Counted from the first letter of the stretch, positions 18,566 through 29,286 are shown. The stretch: 64,000 bases of DNA from Doryteuthis pealeii (GCA_023376005.1 CM042157.1:91526445-91590444), one strand, 5' to 3'. Program-made: numbers and translations. Notes: generated by a model not told the origin, from the letters alone.

Positions 18566-18862
18566 CATGTTTTTTTTATTTAACGGTATATCAACTCCTT
18601 ATGGGTTATTTAATGCCAAAGTTTGATTCATTTGTGAATGACTGTAATCAGAAGTTATTTTCCTGACCTCCCACCAGGCTGGATAAACATAAAGTTTTTT
18701 TTTTGTCGTGTGGCGCCACACACAAACCGATGATCTTGCAACGGCCAGAGCAAAAAAAAAAATGTGTTGTCCCCTCAGCATTTCTCCCTTGATTCCCCAG
18801 AGCTCCGTAACTGGATCCTCACCACCAGATCCAGTTTAGTGTCATACCCGTCTCGCTGATCC
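18566..18862 (-). mobile_element. SINE-C fragment with shared 3' tail
   Basis: The minus strand contains GAGCTCTGGGG-type and GACACTAAACTGGATC sequences of SINE-C. It also carries the tail GGCATTAAATAACCCATAAGG ahead of AGTTGATATACCGTTAAA. Sequences between 18620 and 18780 are diverged or inserted. Confidence 0.55.
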
Positions 18863-19037
18863 ATTATTACCAAATAGCGAGCTCGACCCACACTGGATAC
18901 CCTATATTTGCGACCTTGTATCGGACGGGTTGGGTAAATTAAATACCTACCCAGGGCATTTTTTTTGGGGGGGGTAGGGTGTGTCTTACCCCCTACGCAG
19001 AGGATGCAGTAGTTAGCTTATTTAAAGCCCCGCCAAC

Positions 19038-19039
<2 letters not shown>
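18863..19039. other. No recognisable feature
   Basis: Unique sequence with a T/G homopolymer step at about 18958-18976. Confidence 0.3.

Positions 19040-19101
<62 letters not shown>
19040..19101. repeat. (GA)n microsatellite
   Basis: Pure GA run of about 60 bases. Confidence 0.95.
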
Positions 19102-19104
<3 letters not shown>

Positions 19105-19492
19105 CTATGCGACTCCCACTTTTGTTATTAGAATTAAATGATTAAAAAAAACATAAAAACACAACGCCCCTAACCCCCAAATAACAGGAGATTTAAATTT
19201 AAAAATGTGTTAATCAAGTCATCACTACTAAATACACGAGGCGTCTTGTATATATTAATGGATAATAATAATAATGGTCTACTATTCTATCTCGCTACCC
19301 ATTTATTATCGACAATAAATTGCTGACCATTACTCACTTCTTAATTCGATCCTTTCTACTGGATGCTCCATATAGTTTTAGCCTTGTGTCAAGCTTAGCT
19401 AAGCTAAGCTAAGTAAATAAATCACTACTACTACTATTACTACTACTCATTTTCATTCATATCATTATTGCAAAGAAAAAACAAAACAAAAA
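19102..19492. other. No recognisable feature
   Basis: AT-rich with CTAAG and ACT short tandem patches (19395-19450). No element boundary. Confidence 0.3.
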
Positions 19493-19602
19493 CAAATACA
19501 CACAAAAAATACAGAAAAGACCAAAATGGAAATGCTTATTATTGTAAAATTTTTTTACAGTTAGCATTTAGGTCTTTTCAGCATTTTTTGTGTGTATTTG
19601 CT
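19490..19602. repeat. Inverted-repeat hairpin
   Basis: AAATACACACAAAAAATACAG with AAAAGACC (19494-19523) pairs with GGTCTTTTCAGCATTTTTTG and TGTGTATTT (19571-19599) across about 47 bases. It is a snapback element of about 110 bp without coding capacity. Confidence 0.8.
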
Positions 19603-21204
19603 TTTTTTTTTAAATTAAAATTTTAAAAAATTAAATAAAAAATAAAAATAAAATTAAATAAAAAAAAAAAAAAAAAAAAAAAATAAAATCACATTAAAAA
19701 CAAAATATGGGTAAAAAAAATATGTAAAAATGGTGAAAACGTTTTAAAAAGTTATTATCCTGAGTGTTCAATACTTACCCCCCCCCCAAAAAAAAAACAA
19801 AAAAACAAAAAAAAACATTAACCAATGTTAAGTTTACTACGAGCTACAACAGTTGTAGTACATAGCATGGTTACAAGTGAATGCGTGATCTTTGTAAAGT
19901 GATAGCCAGTCTGATACTTTACTTCATAACGCAAGTTGCCTCGATTTCGTACTTTACGTTCATTGTGGTTTGTACAGTCTCCTTATGCTGTTGTTGTCAC
20001 TAGAGATCCTGCATTATACACTAATGTGTACCACGGAGTATATCACGGCCTTTGTTGCCATCATCTTTATTATAAACTGTACTTGTTACCGGTGTAGTTC
20101 ACAGTTTACTGGTAAGTAAAAAAAAAAGAAAAGAAAATTATATATCGCAACTGTTTAAAAAAAAATGAAAAGAAAAGGCGAACCCTGTTTTTTTTCCTTC
20201 TTGTTATGTTCACGTTTAGTGAGAAAACCAACCGTCCTTTCTCTCTGTTTTCTGTCTTTATAGATTATCTTAACACTTTATCCTCTCTTTATTCTTTGTA
20301 TATATATATATATGTATATGTATATCTGAAAAAATGTTATTCTCATATGCTTATCTTCTATGTTAAGTATTATTTTATTTACAAAAAAAGAAGAAAAGAA
20401 GAAAAAAATCTGACAGATCACACGTGTTTTTGTCTTGTTTTATCAATCATCCCTCGTTTTTTTTTAATGGTCTGGTCATTGTAAATAACAGTAAATGAAA
20501 CTTAATTATTTGAAAAAAATAAAAGAAATAAACAACAAACAAAATTGTTAATCTTATTTAACATAGTTCAAGATCCTCTTTTTCACTAGAAAGAAAGAAA
20601 AGAAAAAACGATGTACTGTTTCTGTACTTTTCACAATATTTTTTCTACTCATTTATTTAACTTTTTAATATAACAAAAAACTTTAAGCAAACCGTGTGTG
20701 TATGTAATTCATAAATACGATGTATACGTTTGACTTGGGCAATGATATTTGTTGATAATACTCTACACTGTAATAGACGTTTAACTTTATGGCAGACTAA
20801 GTAAAAAAATATATAAGATAAGTAAGAAGGTGAGTGGTATCTTTTTTAGTTTTAGTAGAAGAACCATAGCACAGTTTGTTACAAGATATAAACTATTGAA
20901 GTCCATCTTTTGGGGCATTTTTTAAAGCATAAAAATGCTTTTATTTATTTACTTATCTATTTAAAAAACTCACACTCACTTGTCTGTTAAGTTTTGGTTG
21001 AATGGAATTAAGTTTTGTCCATTCATAAACTTCACTCATAAAATTTACTACACAAAACATTTGTATCCAAAATCCACGTACGTTTGGTCTGTGAATAATT
21101 CTAATAGGATTTTTAAGTTGTGTGAATTTCTTAGAGGTTAAGTATTTTTTTAAATAGTTTTAATTAGGGTTAAATTAAATACAATATCCTGACCGTTGTT
21201 AAAA
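19603..21204. other. Repeat-poor AT-rich sequence; possible splice donor at 20112
   Basis: Apart from poly-A tracts (19657-19683) I find no member of the repeat families seen elsewhere. Between 19830 and 20111 the composition is more balanced and ends TTTACTG|GTAAGT (20112-20117), a strong match to a splice donor. No open frame across it resembles a known protein. A non-coding or UTR exon is possible but unsupported. Confidence 0.3.
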
Positions 21205-21395
21205 CAAAATAAACGAGGTACAAAGAAGATGTAAGAAAAATGGTAAAAAAAATGTATTTAATTTAGTTTAATTTTGTTACTTAAGTTTAGTAACAAAATT
21301 AAACTAAATTTAATACATATTTCTTTTACTATTTTTAATACATATTTTTTTTTACTATTTTACTAACATCTTTATTGTACCTCGTTTTTTTAAGC
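21205..21395. repeat. Long AT-rich inverted repeat
   Basis: ACGAGGTACAAAGAAGATGT at the left faces ACATCTTTATTGTACCTCGT at the right. The inner arms TAGTTTAATTTTGTTAC and GTAACAAAATTAAACTA pair perfectly around TTAAGTTTA. The right arm has an extra duplicated TACATATTT segment. Confidence 0.85.
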
Positions 21396-21399
21396 TAGT

Positions 21400-21503
21400 T
21401 ACATCAATTAAAATAGATATTTAAAAAAAAAAATTGGGTAAGTTTAGTAATTAAACTTATCCATTTTTAAAAAGAAATTATCTATTTTAAATGATGTTAC
21501 TCG
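21400..21503. repeat. Second AT-rich inverted repeat
   Basis: AGTTACATCAATTAAAATAG is mirrored by CTATTTTAAATGATGTTACT. The inner arms GGGTAAGTTTA and TAAACTTATCC pair around GTAAT. It lies 5 bases from the previous hairpin. Confidence 0.85.
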
Positions 21504-22619
21504 CTTTAAAAATCTCAAATCTTTGTTAATTAATTTTTAATGTTTTTTTATTTATCTATTTATTTATTTAAAAAAATTTTTTTTACCAACTTTTTAGTTT
21601 AATATACTTTAACTTTGCTTTTTACCAACATGATGTAATGAATTTTTTGTTACTATCCCCCCCCCCCTTCAACAGTTAAGCTTTATGTTTTGATGCTTTT
21701 TTTAGGTGTGTCTTCTATCCAGACAAATTCTTGTTGGTTTTGGTCTGTGTATGTTGAAAAACCGTTTCTTTCTCTATCCTCTGAATATACGCCAAGTTAA
21801 AGTAATTAATTACTTCATTCACACACCCGTCTGTGTTAGGATATATTTATATAATATATATATATTACCCTTTTGTTTTTTTAATGTTTACCGTTATTTG
21901 GCATTTCCATTTACTTATTTGCTCCTATCTTTCCAATTTTATTAACTTAGAGTTCTTGTAAGACAGTATCAACAAGCAACAGGAGACTGACGAGAAGGAA
22001 TCAAACATTGGCAGAAATTTTTGTCTGATATATTTTGATGATTCCAAGTCGATTTTTTTTTTTTTTTTAAGGTAAAAAAAAAATAACTACCCCCTAAAAA
22101 TACGGGTGACCACAAGTGTATAAAAATATATGAAGGCAGCGATCTGCTTGTTATAATTAAAAAAAAAATCTAATTTTAAACAGTTGCTATCGTGGAATTA
22201 CCATTTACTAGTGTCTTGGATACTGGGATTCTTGCGATATAAAGTGTTTTATGCCCTTCTGTTAAAAATATATTTTGGTAACAAGTATTTCCTAACCTGT
22301 AACCGGCACAAAAATAGAAAGTTTTTTTTAATAACCTCGCCAATTTGTATATTCATGGCTGTCGTAGTGTGTGTGGTGATACATTTACTACTTGCTTATT
22401 GTTGAAAAAAAAAAAAGGATTTACCTTTTTCGGGGGGTGTTAGAGCAGATTAGCACCCCCAGGGTCAAATTAATAGTTGTCCTTTTTTTTCTGGTTTCAA
22501 TAGTGGCCCCCATTGGTTTAGAATCTTTGATTTTTTTTGTTTTGTTTAATTTTACATAATTCTAACGAATATATGTGAGGTTTGAAAAAGAAGAAATATA
22601 TGGAATGGTATGATATGGA
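21504..22619. other. Repeat-poor AT-rich sequence
   Basis: Homopolymer runs (C at 21656-21667, T at 22052-22069) and short frames only; no similarity recognised. Confidence 0.35.
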
Positions 22620-22621
22620 GT

Positions 22622-22702
22622 TCTAGGAGCAAAATATATGTCGAAAAATATAGATAAAAATTTTCTATCTATATTTTTTTACATATATTTTGCTCCTATA
22701 AT
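22622..22702. repeat. Inverted-repeat hairpin
   Basis: TAGGAGCAAAATATATGT with ATATAGATA (22625-22654) pairs with TATCTATAT and ACATATATTTTGCTCCTA (22667-22699). The stem is about 35 bp with a few mismatches. Confidence 0.85.
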
Positions 22703-23143
22703 ATAAAATTGGGATATATTAAAAAAAAAAAAAAAGATGCAAGGTAACGGTTTACCCCCCCCCCCAAAAAAAAGGGGGGAAATAAAAAGAAGAAAAAAGC
22801 TAGTTGTCTGTCTCTTTTTTTTAATGACAAATCCTTGGGGGTAGTTTTTTGGGGAGGGGGGGGCAGAAACCCTGTAGGGACACCCGGTAGATTACAGGAT
22901 GGGTGGATTGGAGGGAGTTGTCCGAATCTGCATTATTAGCGCCGAAATAAAAACTTTTATGTTCAAAAACTTTTTTCTTTCTTTCTTTTCAAAAATTCAA
23001 AATAAAATTTAGAATAATATAAAACTTATAACTCTTTAGTTATCTAATTTTTTTTTCTATATGAAGATGACTAAAGTTTTATGTCTAAAATAAAAGTGGA
23101 AAATACTGGTTTTTCAGCTGAGTTAGGTTGTTTTTAATGTCAC
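22703..23143. other. No recognisable feature
   Basis: AT-rich with several poly-A, poly-C and poly-G tracts. I see no element boundary before the TIR at 23144. Confidence 0.3.
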
Positions 23144-23936
23144 TAGGTACCACCAAAATACGTCACATGATCAGTTTTAGGCCATGTTGAAGGAAGAAAC
23201 GTAAATATATTTGAACTTAAAAAAAATCCCACAAAAAAAAAAACGAACATAGAGAGTTGTTACAAAGAAAAACAGTTAATTCAAAGATTAAATTATCCGA
23301 TTGGGGAAAAATTACTCACCGTTATCTTGAAAAATAAGTAAAACAGTCCGTTTTTTTTTACAACAGGTTCAATTTCTTTATTGATATTTTTTCGCAAAAT
23401 TCTGTATTCATGGTTCTTTTACTATAAATCTCCCGTATAGAAAACTTATAAAAATCTTCTGATATAATTGTTCAGACTCTTATCTTTATTGAAAAAAGTA
23501 AACATTGTTTTTTGTGGGTTCATTTTTTCATAAAATAAAATAGGGTAAACCTCGTAAAAACATATTTCCCCTAATATATTTTAGGAAAAACCCATTTCAA
23601 ACATATTTTCATCAAAAGGTAAGTAATTATAGAAATTTTCGTAAAATTGGACCAATAATTGATTTTTCATAGATTTTTAAAAAAGTCTCTAGTCGTAACT
23701 TGTTTTTTGGCTACGTTAAATTTCAATTGATTTAACGGTGCGAAAATATAAATTGTTTTCGTTCATTATTTCCGTAAGCTGAAAATTAAAAAAAAAAACT
23801 CAAGAGTTTTTTTTTAATGTTTCTTCTTTGGAATGGGCAAAAAATTTTCAAGATAATATTAACCTTTATGGAAGTTTAATTTTATTAAATATAGAGGGGG
23901 GGGGTTAAATTTCACCGGGCAGATTGGAGGTACCTA
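23144..23936. mobile_element. Putative TIR DNA element G-long
   Basis: Left end TAGGTACCACCAAAA and right end TTGGAGGTACCTA are inverted repeats with TAGGTACC at both tips. Interior motifs (CTAATTGAT.., ATTTTTCATAG, G-run before the right end) resemble the shorter element G at 43101 and 62402. It has no transposase and is about 793 bp. The tips could also be coincidental, given the low complexity. Confidence 0.45.
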
Positions 23937-24803
23937 CTGTTTACATTTGTCTCATGCAATCAATTTTAGAGTCTATTGCGCCATTTTTAAGAAGTGGTAA
24001 GTGTTGACAGCTGAAGGTAACATTCTCCCACTTCATACTATGGATGACAAAAATGGTTATAATACCCCCTTTTCTATCACGTTAAATATTAACAACAGTT
24101 TAAAACCTTGATGAACTTTAAAAAATAAATTACAAAGTTTTTCATTTAAAGTATGACATGCCTTTATTTAAATGAATAAATAAATTAAAATAAACTAAAA
24201 CAAAACAACACAACTTACAATTTCAGAAAAAAATATAATGCCATTATTATCATCATTATTATTATTAATTCAATTAGAATTACATTAAAAATTAAATTGA
24301 ATGTTTTAACTTGTTTTTAAAGGTCAACCGGTTTTTTTTTTTTCAAGTTAAAAAAATTCTAATTGAAATAGTAATTTGATGATGATGATAATCATCATCA
24401 TTTCCAACAGTAATTAAAGTGAAACAATTTATATATTTTGATACACATAAATTTAATTCAAGGCTAAGGCAAAACAATTCGATTTTTATCCAGAAAAGGA
24501 CAAGTAAAATTGCCTTTAATTCTGTAGTAATGTGTGTGTGTATATTTATTTATTTGTTAAACAAATGTAGGCATAGAAAAGCCTGGCTTCTTGGCCAATA
24601 AAACTTAAATAAAAAATAAAATATAAAAATAATATATAATAAAGAATAAAAATAAATAAATATGAAAATTAGGTAAATAAATTAATTAAATATAAGTTTG
24701 GTTTTATTTTATTTTCTATTTTCTTTTTATGCTAATTTTGTATACCTTTGTGACAAATTTTGGGAATAAAATGAAATTTGCACTAAACCCTGGCAGTCAG
24801 AAT
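23937..24803. other. No recognisable gene; AT-rich
   Basis: Includes an imperfect inverted segment around 24250-24400 with ATCATCATT and GATGATGATAATC, and A/T-rich low complexity from 24600 to 24700. A short frame at 24419 has no similarity. Confidence 0.35.
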
Positions 24804-24841
24804 TATCCTGATGATCTGTTAGGAGAAACTTAGGTAGATAT
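24804..24841 (+). ncRNA. Hammerhead ribozyme motif
   Basis: Stem I TATC/GATA, CTGATGA (24808-24814), stem II TCT/GGA around GTTA (one wobble), GAAAC (24824-24828), a two-base-pair stem III with loop TTAG, and cleavage triplet GTA. All core residues are canonical. Downstream CTGACTCATTAGGC relates it to the palindrome family at 1.35 kb. Confidence 0.75.
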
Positions 24842-25329
24842 GCTCTGACTCATTAGGCTTACTTTATATATATTCTAGCAGAAGTACCCGGTCAATGAGC
24901 GTACAAAAAATATTTTAGGAACACCAGGGAGTGAGATAGCAGGAAGAGAAGAGTCAGACAAGGGGTAAGAGAGAAATAATTTGGCAAATTTCTGTTCAAA
25001 TTTTAAAGAATTTGCATATTACAATGTTCGTTTATTTTAGGATTTTTTTAAAAGTTAAAATGTTATTTAAAAAAATGTAACCCTAAATTTGTGAGGGTTT
25101 TTTAACATAATCTTATTTTTCTAAAAACTTTTTTGTATATTACATATGACAAAAGATTTGAATTCCGTTGTTCTTATTGCGTGTTGACTTAATGTATTCG
25201 TTTTATTTTCTCTTTTTAAAAAGAAGATAAGAATTAAATATGTGTCCTTATTTGTAGGAGGGAAATTTTGCATATTATTAATTCAAATGAAAACTATTCA
25301 TTTATTCTATGAATAGTTTATTTATTTTA
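24842..25329. other. No recognisable feature
   Basis: AT-rich sequence after the hammerhead; no tail or element boundary was identified. Confidence 0.3.
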
Positions 25330-25480
25330 AAGAAAAGTTGCACATGCTTTTTGAACTTACTTATAAAGAACTGTGAAGAGTTCTACAAATCGATTCATTG
25401 AATTATATCATTTAATCAGTAAAAATCAAAAACTAAATTTTGTACTTTTCTTTATTATAAACATATTAAAGTGTGTGTGT
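25330..25480 (+). repeat. Dispersed repeat J, copy 2
   Basis: AAAGAAAAGTTGCACATGC, then AAGAGTTCTACAAATC and TTAATCAGTAAAAATCAAAA, ending in a TG run. It aligns with 26021-26183 over its full length and with 9125. Confidence 0.7.
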
Positions 25481-25547
25481 GATTTTAATGCTCAATAACA
25501 TCTTTTCTGATTTGTAAGACATGTACATACCAAAACAAACATGACTC

Positions 25548-25549
<2 letters not shown>

Positions 25550-25579
<30 letters not shown>
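25550..25579. repeat. (TA)n microsatellite
   Basis: Pure TA run. Confidence 0.9.
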
Positions 25580-25582
<3 letters not shown>

Positions 25583-25604
25583 GAGGTGTGTGGTGTATTT
25601 GTTA

Positions 25605-25858
25605 TTGTCACAGAAAATGGATTTGGCGATCAGAGTTCAAATCCTGAATAATGTTTGCTTTTCACATAGTGCTAATACCTCTGGAAAAGGTATGCATCCA
25701 ACTATTCTCTCTCCAGCTATGGGTAAATAGGGGCAGATTAGACTTGTTAACCTTGATTAGGCCACCAGTCTAGGAGAAGGAAAACTCTGAATTCAAACCT
25801 CCAATTAAGAAATTGACCATGTGTCACATCCTACTTGTGTGGATGAGTTGGTGTATGT
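25605..25858 (+). mobile_element. SINE-B copy
   Basis: The B box GAGTTCAAATCC lies at about 25627-25638; the A-box side is degraded. The body blocks CCTTGATTAGGCCACCAG, CTAGGAGAAGG and ATTCAAACCTCC lead to TGTGTCACATCCTACTTG, and then to a TA/TG tail. Confidence 0.75.
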
Positions 25859-25859
25859 A

Positions 25860-25870
25860 TTATATATATG

Positions 25871-25938
<68 letters not shown>

Positions 25939-25940
25939 TA
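25860..25940. repeat. (TA)n with ATGTATA interruptions
   Basis: TA array with regular G substitutions, at the SINE-B 3' end. Confidence 0.9.
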
Positions 25941-26020
25941 TTACATTCACTATCCCATGAGAATAAGTCTTAGACATTTGCTTCATTTAAAATTAAGTGC
26001 TAAAAATAATATATCTGCAA

Positions 26021-26182
26021 TTTTTTTAAAGAAAAGTTGCACATGTTTTTTGTACTTATTTATGAAGAATTGTGAAGAGTTCCACAAATCAATTGATTTT
26101 TAATCATTGAATTATATTATTTAATCAGTAAAAATCAAAAAATTTTGTACTTTTCCATATTATAAATGTATTAAAAGTGTGT
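26021..26182 (+). repeat. Dispersed repeat J, copy 3
   Basis: Near-identical to 25330-25480 including the terminal AAAGTGTGTG, so the pair may be a local duplication about 700 bp apart. Confidence 0.7.
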
Positions 26183-26412
26183 GCTCATTCAGTAGAGCAT
26201 CCGATTCAGAACCACAAGGTTTTGGGTTCAATACTGACCCCCTGTGTATAAGTAGCACGGCTTGGATCTATGCGGTAAAATAGGGAGCTGATGGTAAGTG
26301 TGGCGCTCCGCCTCAGATGCAGAAACAATTTCCTTGGTCTAGCACTAGTGAAAAGGGGATAGACTCCCTCACTGTCTGGCTGATACTGACAATAGGCCAC
26401 TCTATCAACTTA
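26183..26412 (+). mobile_element. SINE-A copy 3
   Basis: CTCATTCAGTAGAGCATC (A box) and GGGTTCAATAC (B box), with the body GGTAAGTGTGGCGCTCC and CTTGGTCTAGCAC. It ends at a short TA run. Confidence 0.9.
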
Positions 26413-26439
26413 TATATATATATACTTTCACCATTCCAT

Positions 26440-27165
26440 AAGAGTAAGGGGTTAGGCGATCAGTCGGGGAAGCCACCTCTGATCAATTGGCTGGTCACAT
26501 CAAGCCCTAGTACCTATATAATTGTCCCAACCCTATTGCCCTTATAACAAGCCTTAACCCTTTTTATCATATGGGTGCTAGAAGGTGGTGGCTGAGGGTC
26601 TTAATGTTCTGGGTATGACGTTAAACTCTATCTGATGGTGAAGTTCCAATTCTGGAGCTCTGGGGAATGTGGAGTACCCCTTTCATCACCATTACTCCCA
26701 GATCCACTTTGAGGGTCTTAATGTCCTGGGTATGACATTAAACTCTATCTGATGGTGAAGTTCCAATTCTGGAGCTCTGGGGAATGTGGAGTACTCCTTC
26801 ATCACCATTACTCCTAGATCCACTCTGACACTGAGTGGTAGTACCTGTTAGGGTCCAATCTATGGGATAAATAGAAAAAATGAATAAAAAAAATGTTTAA
26901 AAAAAAAAAAGGAAATTGAGCACCTATCAAGAATAATAGATAAAACAAAATGTCTTCAGCATAAAAAACCCAACAAGGGTTGACATGAATAATTATATTT
27001 TGGACTGTTGTCCTCCTCTTTATTGTGTATAAACACAATGTTCAGGCTATAATAAAACATGAGGACAACAGTCTGAAATCATAATTATTCATATTAAGCC
27101 ACGTCTCCTATAAATACACATAAAAATATGTAAGGGTTGACATGTCGTAAAATCCAACCAACCAA
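26440..27165 (+). mobile_element. SINE-C copy with internal duplication and foldback insertion
   Basis: The 5' part is shortened. The block from GAGGGTCTTAATGT to CACCATTACTCC occurs twice in a row (about 26606-26700 and 26712-26814), a tandem duplication. The tail at 26900-26990 and 27125-27165 is split by a hairpin with arms GGACTGTTGTCCTC and GAGGACAACAGTC (26983-27093). Confidence 0.75.
26983..27093. repeat. Foldback insertion in SINE-C tail
   Basis: AATAATTATATTTTGGACTG with TTGTCCTC is mirrored by GAGGACAACAGTC and ATCATAATTATT around a roughly 50-base loop. It interrupts the shared 3' tail. Confidence 0.75.
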
Positions 27166-27392
27166 CCATAAAAGTAAGTCTTAATTATTTGCTACATTTA
27201 CAAATAAGTGCCAAAAATGATGTATCTGTAATCGGCCATAAGTTGACATCTCAGTTGTTTAGTGAGGGAATGACTAAATAAAAATGGCTGAAATGTAGGT
27301 AATTGCAGGTTGTAATTTTGAAACTGTTCAGTAAAGACAAAAAAACGGAAAATGAAGAAACCTGTTAGATGGTGAATGTACATATTTATGTG

Positions 27393-28244
27393 CTAGCAAA
27401 TATATGCACCCTCTAGATGCAAGTATTAAATTAGAAAGACTAATGCAAACTAAATAAGAATGTAGATAAAAAGATTTGAAACAGTGGGTCAATAATTGAA
27501 AAATAGAACAACTGAAACTTACTCTTCCATCACTCCCGTCTTTCATTGCTTAATTTTCCTAATTTAACTATTTACTTAAACTAGAAAGTAAAGAATAAAA
27601 TTACAGTTATTTCTTCTTGTTAATGGATTTCTTTCAAGATTTATCCATGAGATTTTTGCTCATATTCAATAAGATAAAACCAAACAATTAGAAATCAATA
27701 ATACTAAACACATATTTATTAAAATCACATTTTAAATGTCAATATGCAAATTAACCTTCCCAGTCACACTGTAAACTGCTATTTTGTTGTATGTATTAAT
27801 ACAATTGCATGTTATTAGTATATAGACCCGCCTAACGGGGTGGAGGTCCAGTGGCTTCGGCCCTGGATCTTTACAAGTAATAGCGTCGATCCCAGGGGGC
27901 TATCCCCCCAGGCAATACCTGCCCCCTTGATTTAAAGGGGCAGGGCTGGGTTTATTGCCCAGCGCCTGAGGCGCCCCCCTTGAGGGGGAATGCTGATGGG
28001 ATCGACACAATTTTTTCCACCTACCACCCATGAGCCTCGGCTTGTGGGTGGTCCCACATAAAAATGTCCTTGTGTCACGCCCTCATAGGTGGGATGAGAG
28101 GCAAATACCTGTAGATATGGCCAACAATATTAGGAATGTAAGACAATTTTATAAATACTTGTGGTTTAAATGAAAATAATCATGGAGAATATGATGCAAA
28201 TAAGTTTCGGTTACAGACAGCCACACACACAATCTCCATTATAT
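27393..28244 (-). mobile_element. Non-autonomous Helitron copy 3, interrupted
   Basis: CTAG at 27393-27396 and the adjacent GCACCCTC.. hairpin give the 3' end; the 5' end CAATCTCCATTATA.. is mutated. A GC-rich retroposon (27828-28108) interrupts it between GTTATTAGTATA and GTAGATATGGCC, showing that the Helitron was resident first. Confidence 0.85.
27828..28108 (+). mobile_element. GC-rich retroposon D, copy 1 (nested in Helitron)
   Basis: Contains CGTCGATCCCAG (possible B box), CCTGCCCCCTTGATTTAAAG, TTTATTGCCCAGCGCC, GGGGGAATGCTGATGGGATC and GTGGGTGGTCCCAC. It is far richer in G+C than the surroundings. Copies at 43488, 47322 and 40590 share all blocks. The 47-kb copy has a 13-bp target duplication, implying retroposition. 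Confidence 0.8.
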
Positions 28245-28249
28245 ATATT

Positions 28250-28284
28250 ACATATTTCTTTTTTTCCTGCTAAAAATGAATCGT
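28250..28284 (-). mobile_element. Body of hammerhead SINE, 3' part
   Basis: The minus-strand continuation after the hammerhead: GACGATTCATTTTTAGCAGG then a T/A-rich end. The element is short here and stops near the Helitron boundary. Confidence 0.45.
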
Positions 28285-28327
28285 CCACAGACACCATGTT
28301 TCAATGTATCATGTCTCTTCAGTGTGG
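28285..28327 (-). ncRNA. Hammerhead ribozyme motif following a tRNA-like head
   Basis: On the minus strand: stem I CCACA/TGTGG (5 bp, perfect), CTGAAGA intact, a stem II segment GACATGATACATT (pairing partly lost), GAAAC, stem III ACA/TGT with loop TGG, and cleavage triplet GTC. It is homologous to 8263-8304, where stem II pairs well but the box is mutated. The two together imply an ancestor with a complete hammerhead. Confidence 0.75.
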
Positions 28328-28432
28328 CTAGACATTAGCAGGCTACATTCAGCCGGGATAGAAACCCGATTGATTTATCATCAGTCAGACTTCTTAACCA
28401 CTCAGACATTAGCACACCTACAGACTGGAACA
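28328..28432 (-). mobile_element. tRNA-like (Ser/Leu-type) head of hammerhead SINE
   Basis: On the minus strand the A-box region GTCTGAGTGGTTAAGAAGTC (28388-28407) and B-box region CGGGTTTCTATCCCG (28354-28368) have tRNA-like spacing. The sequence between suits a long variable arm as in tRNA-Ser/Leu. The hammerhead begins about 25 bases after the B box. A pol III promoter driving a self-cleaving RNA is an inference. Confidence 0.65.
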
Positions 28433-28522
28433 AGAAGTTTAAACTGATAAATACATACATATGTATATATGTAAAGGTTGCCAGAGAGTGTTCCATCCAA
28501 GTGTAGTTGGCGGTGTGTGTAC

Positions 28523-28528
<6 letters not shown>

Positions 28529-28580
<52 letters not shown>
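28529..28580. repeat. (TA)n microsatellite
   Basis: Pure TA run after a short GTGTGT stretch. Confidence 0.95.
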
Positions 28581-28583
<3 letters not shown>

Positions 28584-28691
28584 CAAAGATCAGGTGAAGA
28601 AATCTTCCTTACGGCGTAGTGGTTTTTTAAAATGTAGTTTGCTGAGCTCAATGTGTGCTCTTATTGTCAGAATTACAGAGCAAAATTATAT

Positions 28692-28891
28692 CAGTAAAAA
28701 ATAACAGAAGATTTATATTTTTAGCATTATAGCCTATTTCAAGGAGCCTAGAGAAATTGTCTTGTACCTCCCATCCTCAGATGCAAAAAATGCAAATTTT
28801 GCCCCTGAGGATGGGGGGTACTAGACGATTTCTCTGAGCTAACTGAAATAGGCTATAATGCTAAAAATATAAATCTTCTGTTATTTTTTTA
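28692..28891. mobile_element. 200-bp foldback element
   Basis: The left arm AATAACAGAAGATTTATATT with TTTAGCATTATAGCCTATTT is mirrored by AAATAGGCTATAATGCTAAA with AATATAAATCTTCTGTTATT. Pairing continues inward through TTTCTCTGAGCTAACTG-like sequence to CCTCAG/CTGAGG. The stem is about 85 bp with a 23-base loop containing TGCAAAAAATGCA. No coding capacity; class unknown. Confidence 0.9.
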
Positions 28892-28904
28892 CTTGATGAG
28901 GAAA

Positions 28905-29232
28905 TTAATCCGACAGTATGTGGAGAAAATGTAGAACAAACATGGGATTTTATAATGGATGGAAATTTATTAATCAATGTTCAAATATTTCACAGCAACC
29001 ATGTCATCAATATTCAATTATGAACACCAATCAATGAACGGTAACAAAGTTTTTTTTACACATTTTACAAACTCAACGCATTCAAAATATCCATCATCTT
29101 TTATCTGCATAAATCCTTTTTTCTCCTTGAATAATTTCATTGTCCTGAAGGTTTCCTTTGTAAACCGAAATATTCGAACATCGACTAGTAAATTTCCGTC
29201 CATTATAATATCTGGTGTTTGTTCTATATATT
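28905..29232. mobile_element. Inverted Penelope-type terminal-repeat pair
   Basis: The left side has AATTAATCCGACAGTATGTG, the shared end motif. ATAATGGATGGAAATTTATT (28952-28971) is inverted at 29189-29210 as AGTAAATTTCCGTCCATTAT. Between them is a decayed hammerhead (29142-29185). The organisation parallels 36941-37345 and 52905-53460. Confidence 0.55.
29142..29185 (+). ncRNA. Decayed hammerhead-like motif
   Basis: GTC/GAC stem I, CTGAAGG (box with A9 changed to G), stem II GGTTT/AAACC, GAAA, a stem III-like ATATT/AACAT palindrome with one mismatch, and ATC at the cleavage position. The architecture is right, but at least one core base is mutated. Confidence 0.5.
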
Positions 29233-29286
29233 TTTTTCTCTCTATCTTTCTATCTATCTATCTATCATATATAGATATAGATAATC
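29233..29286. repeat. (TATC)n microsatellite
   Basis: CTAT/TATC tetranucleotide run followed by ATAGATAT. Confidence 0.85.

Noticed and set aside
24375..24405. GATGATGATGATAATCATC as a hammerhead or hairpin gene
   Set aside because: Simple trinucleotide repeat with self-complementarity; no GAAA box.
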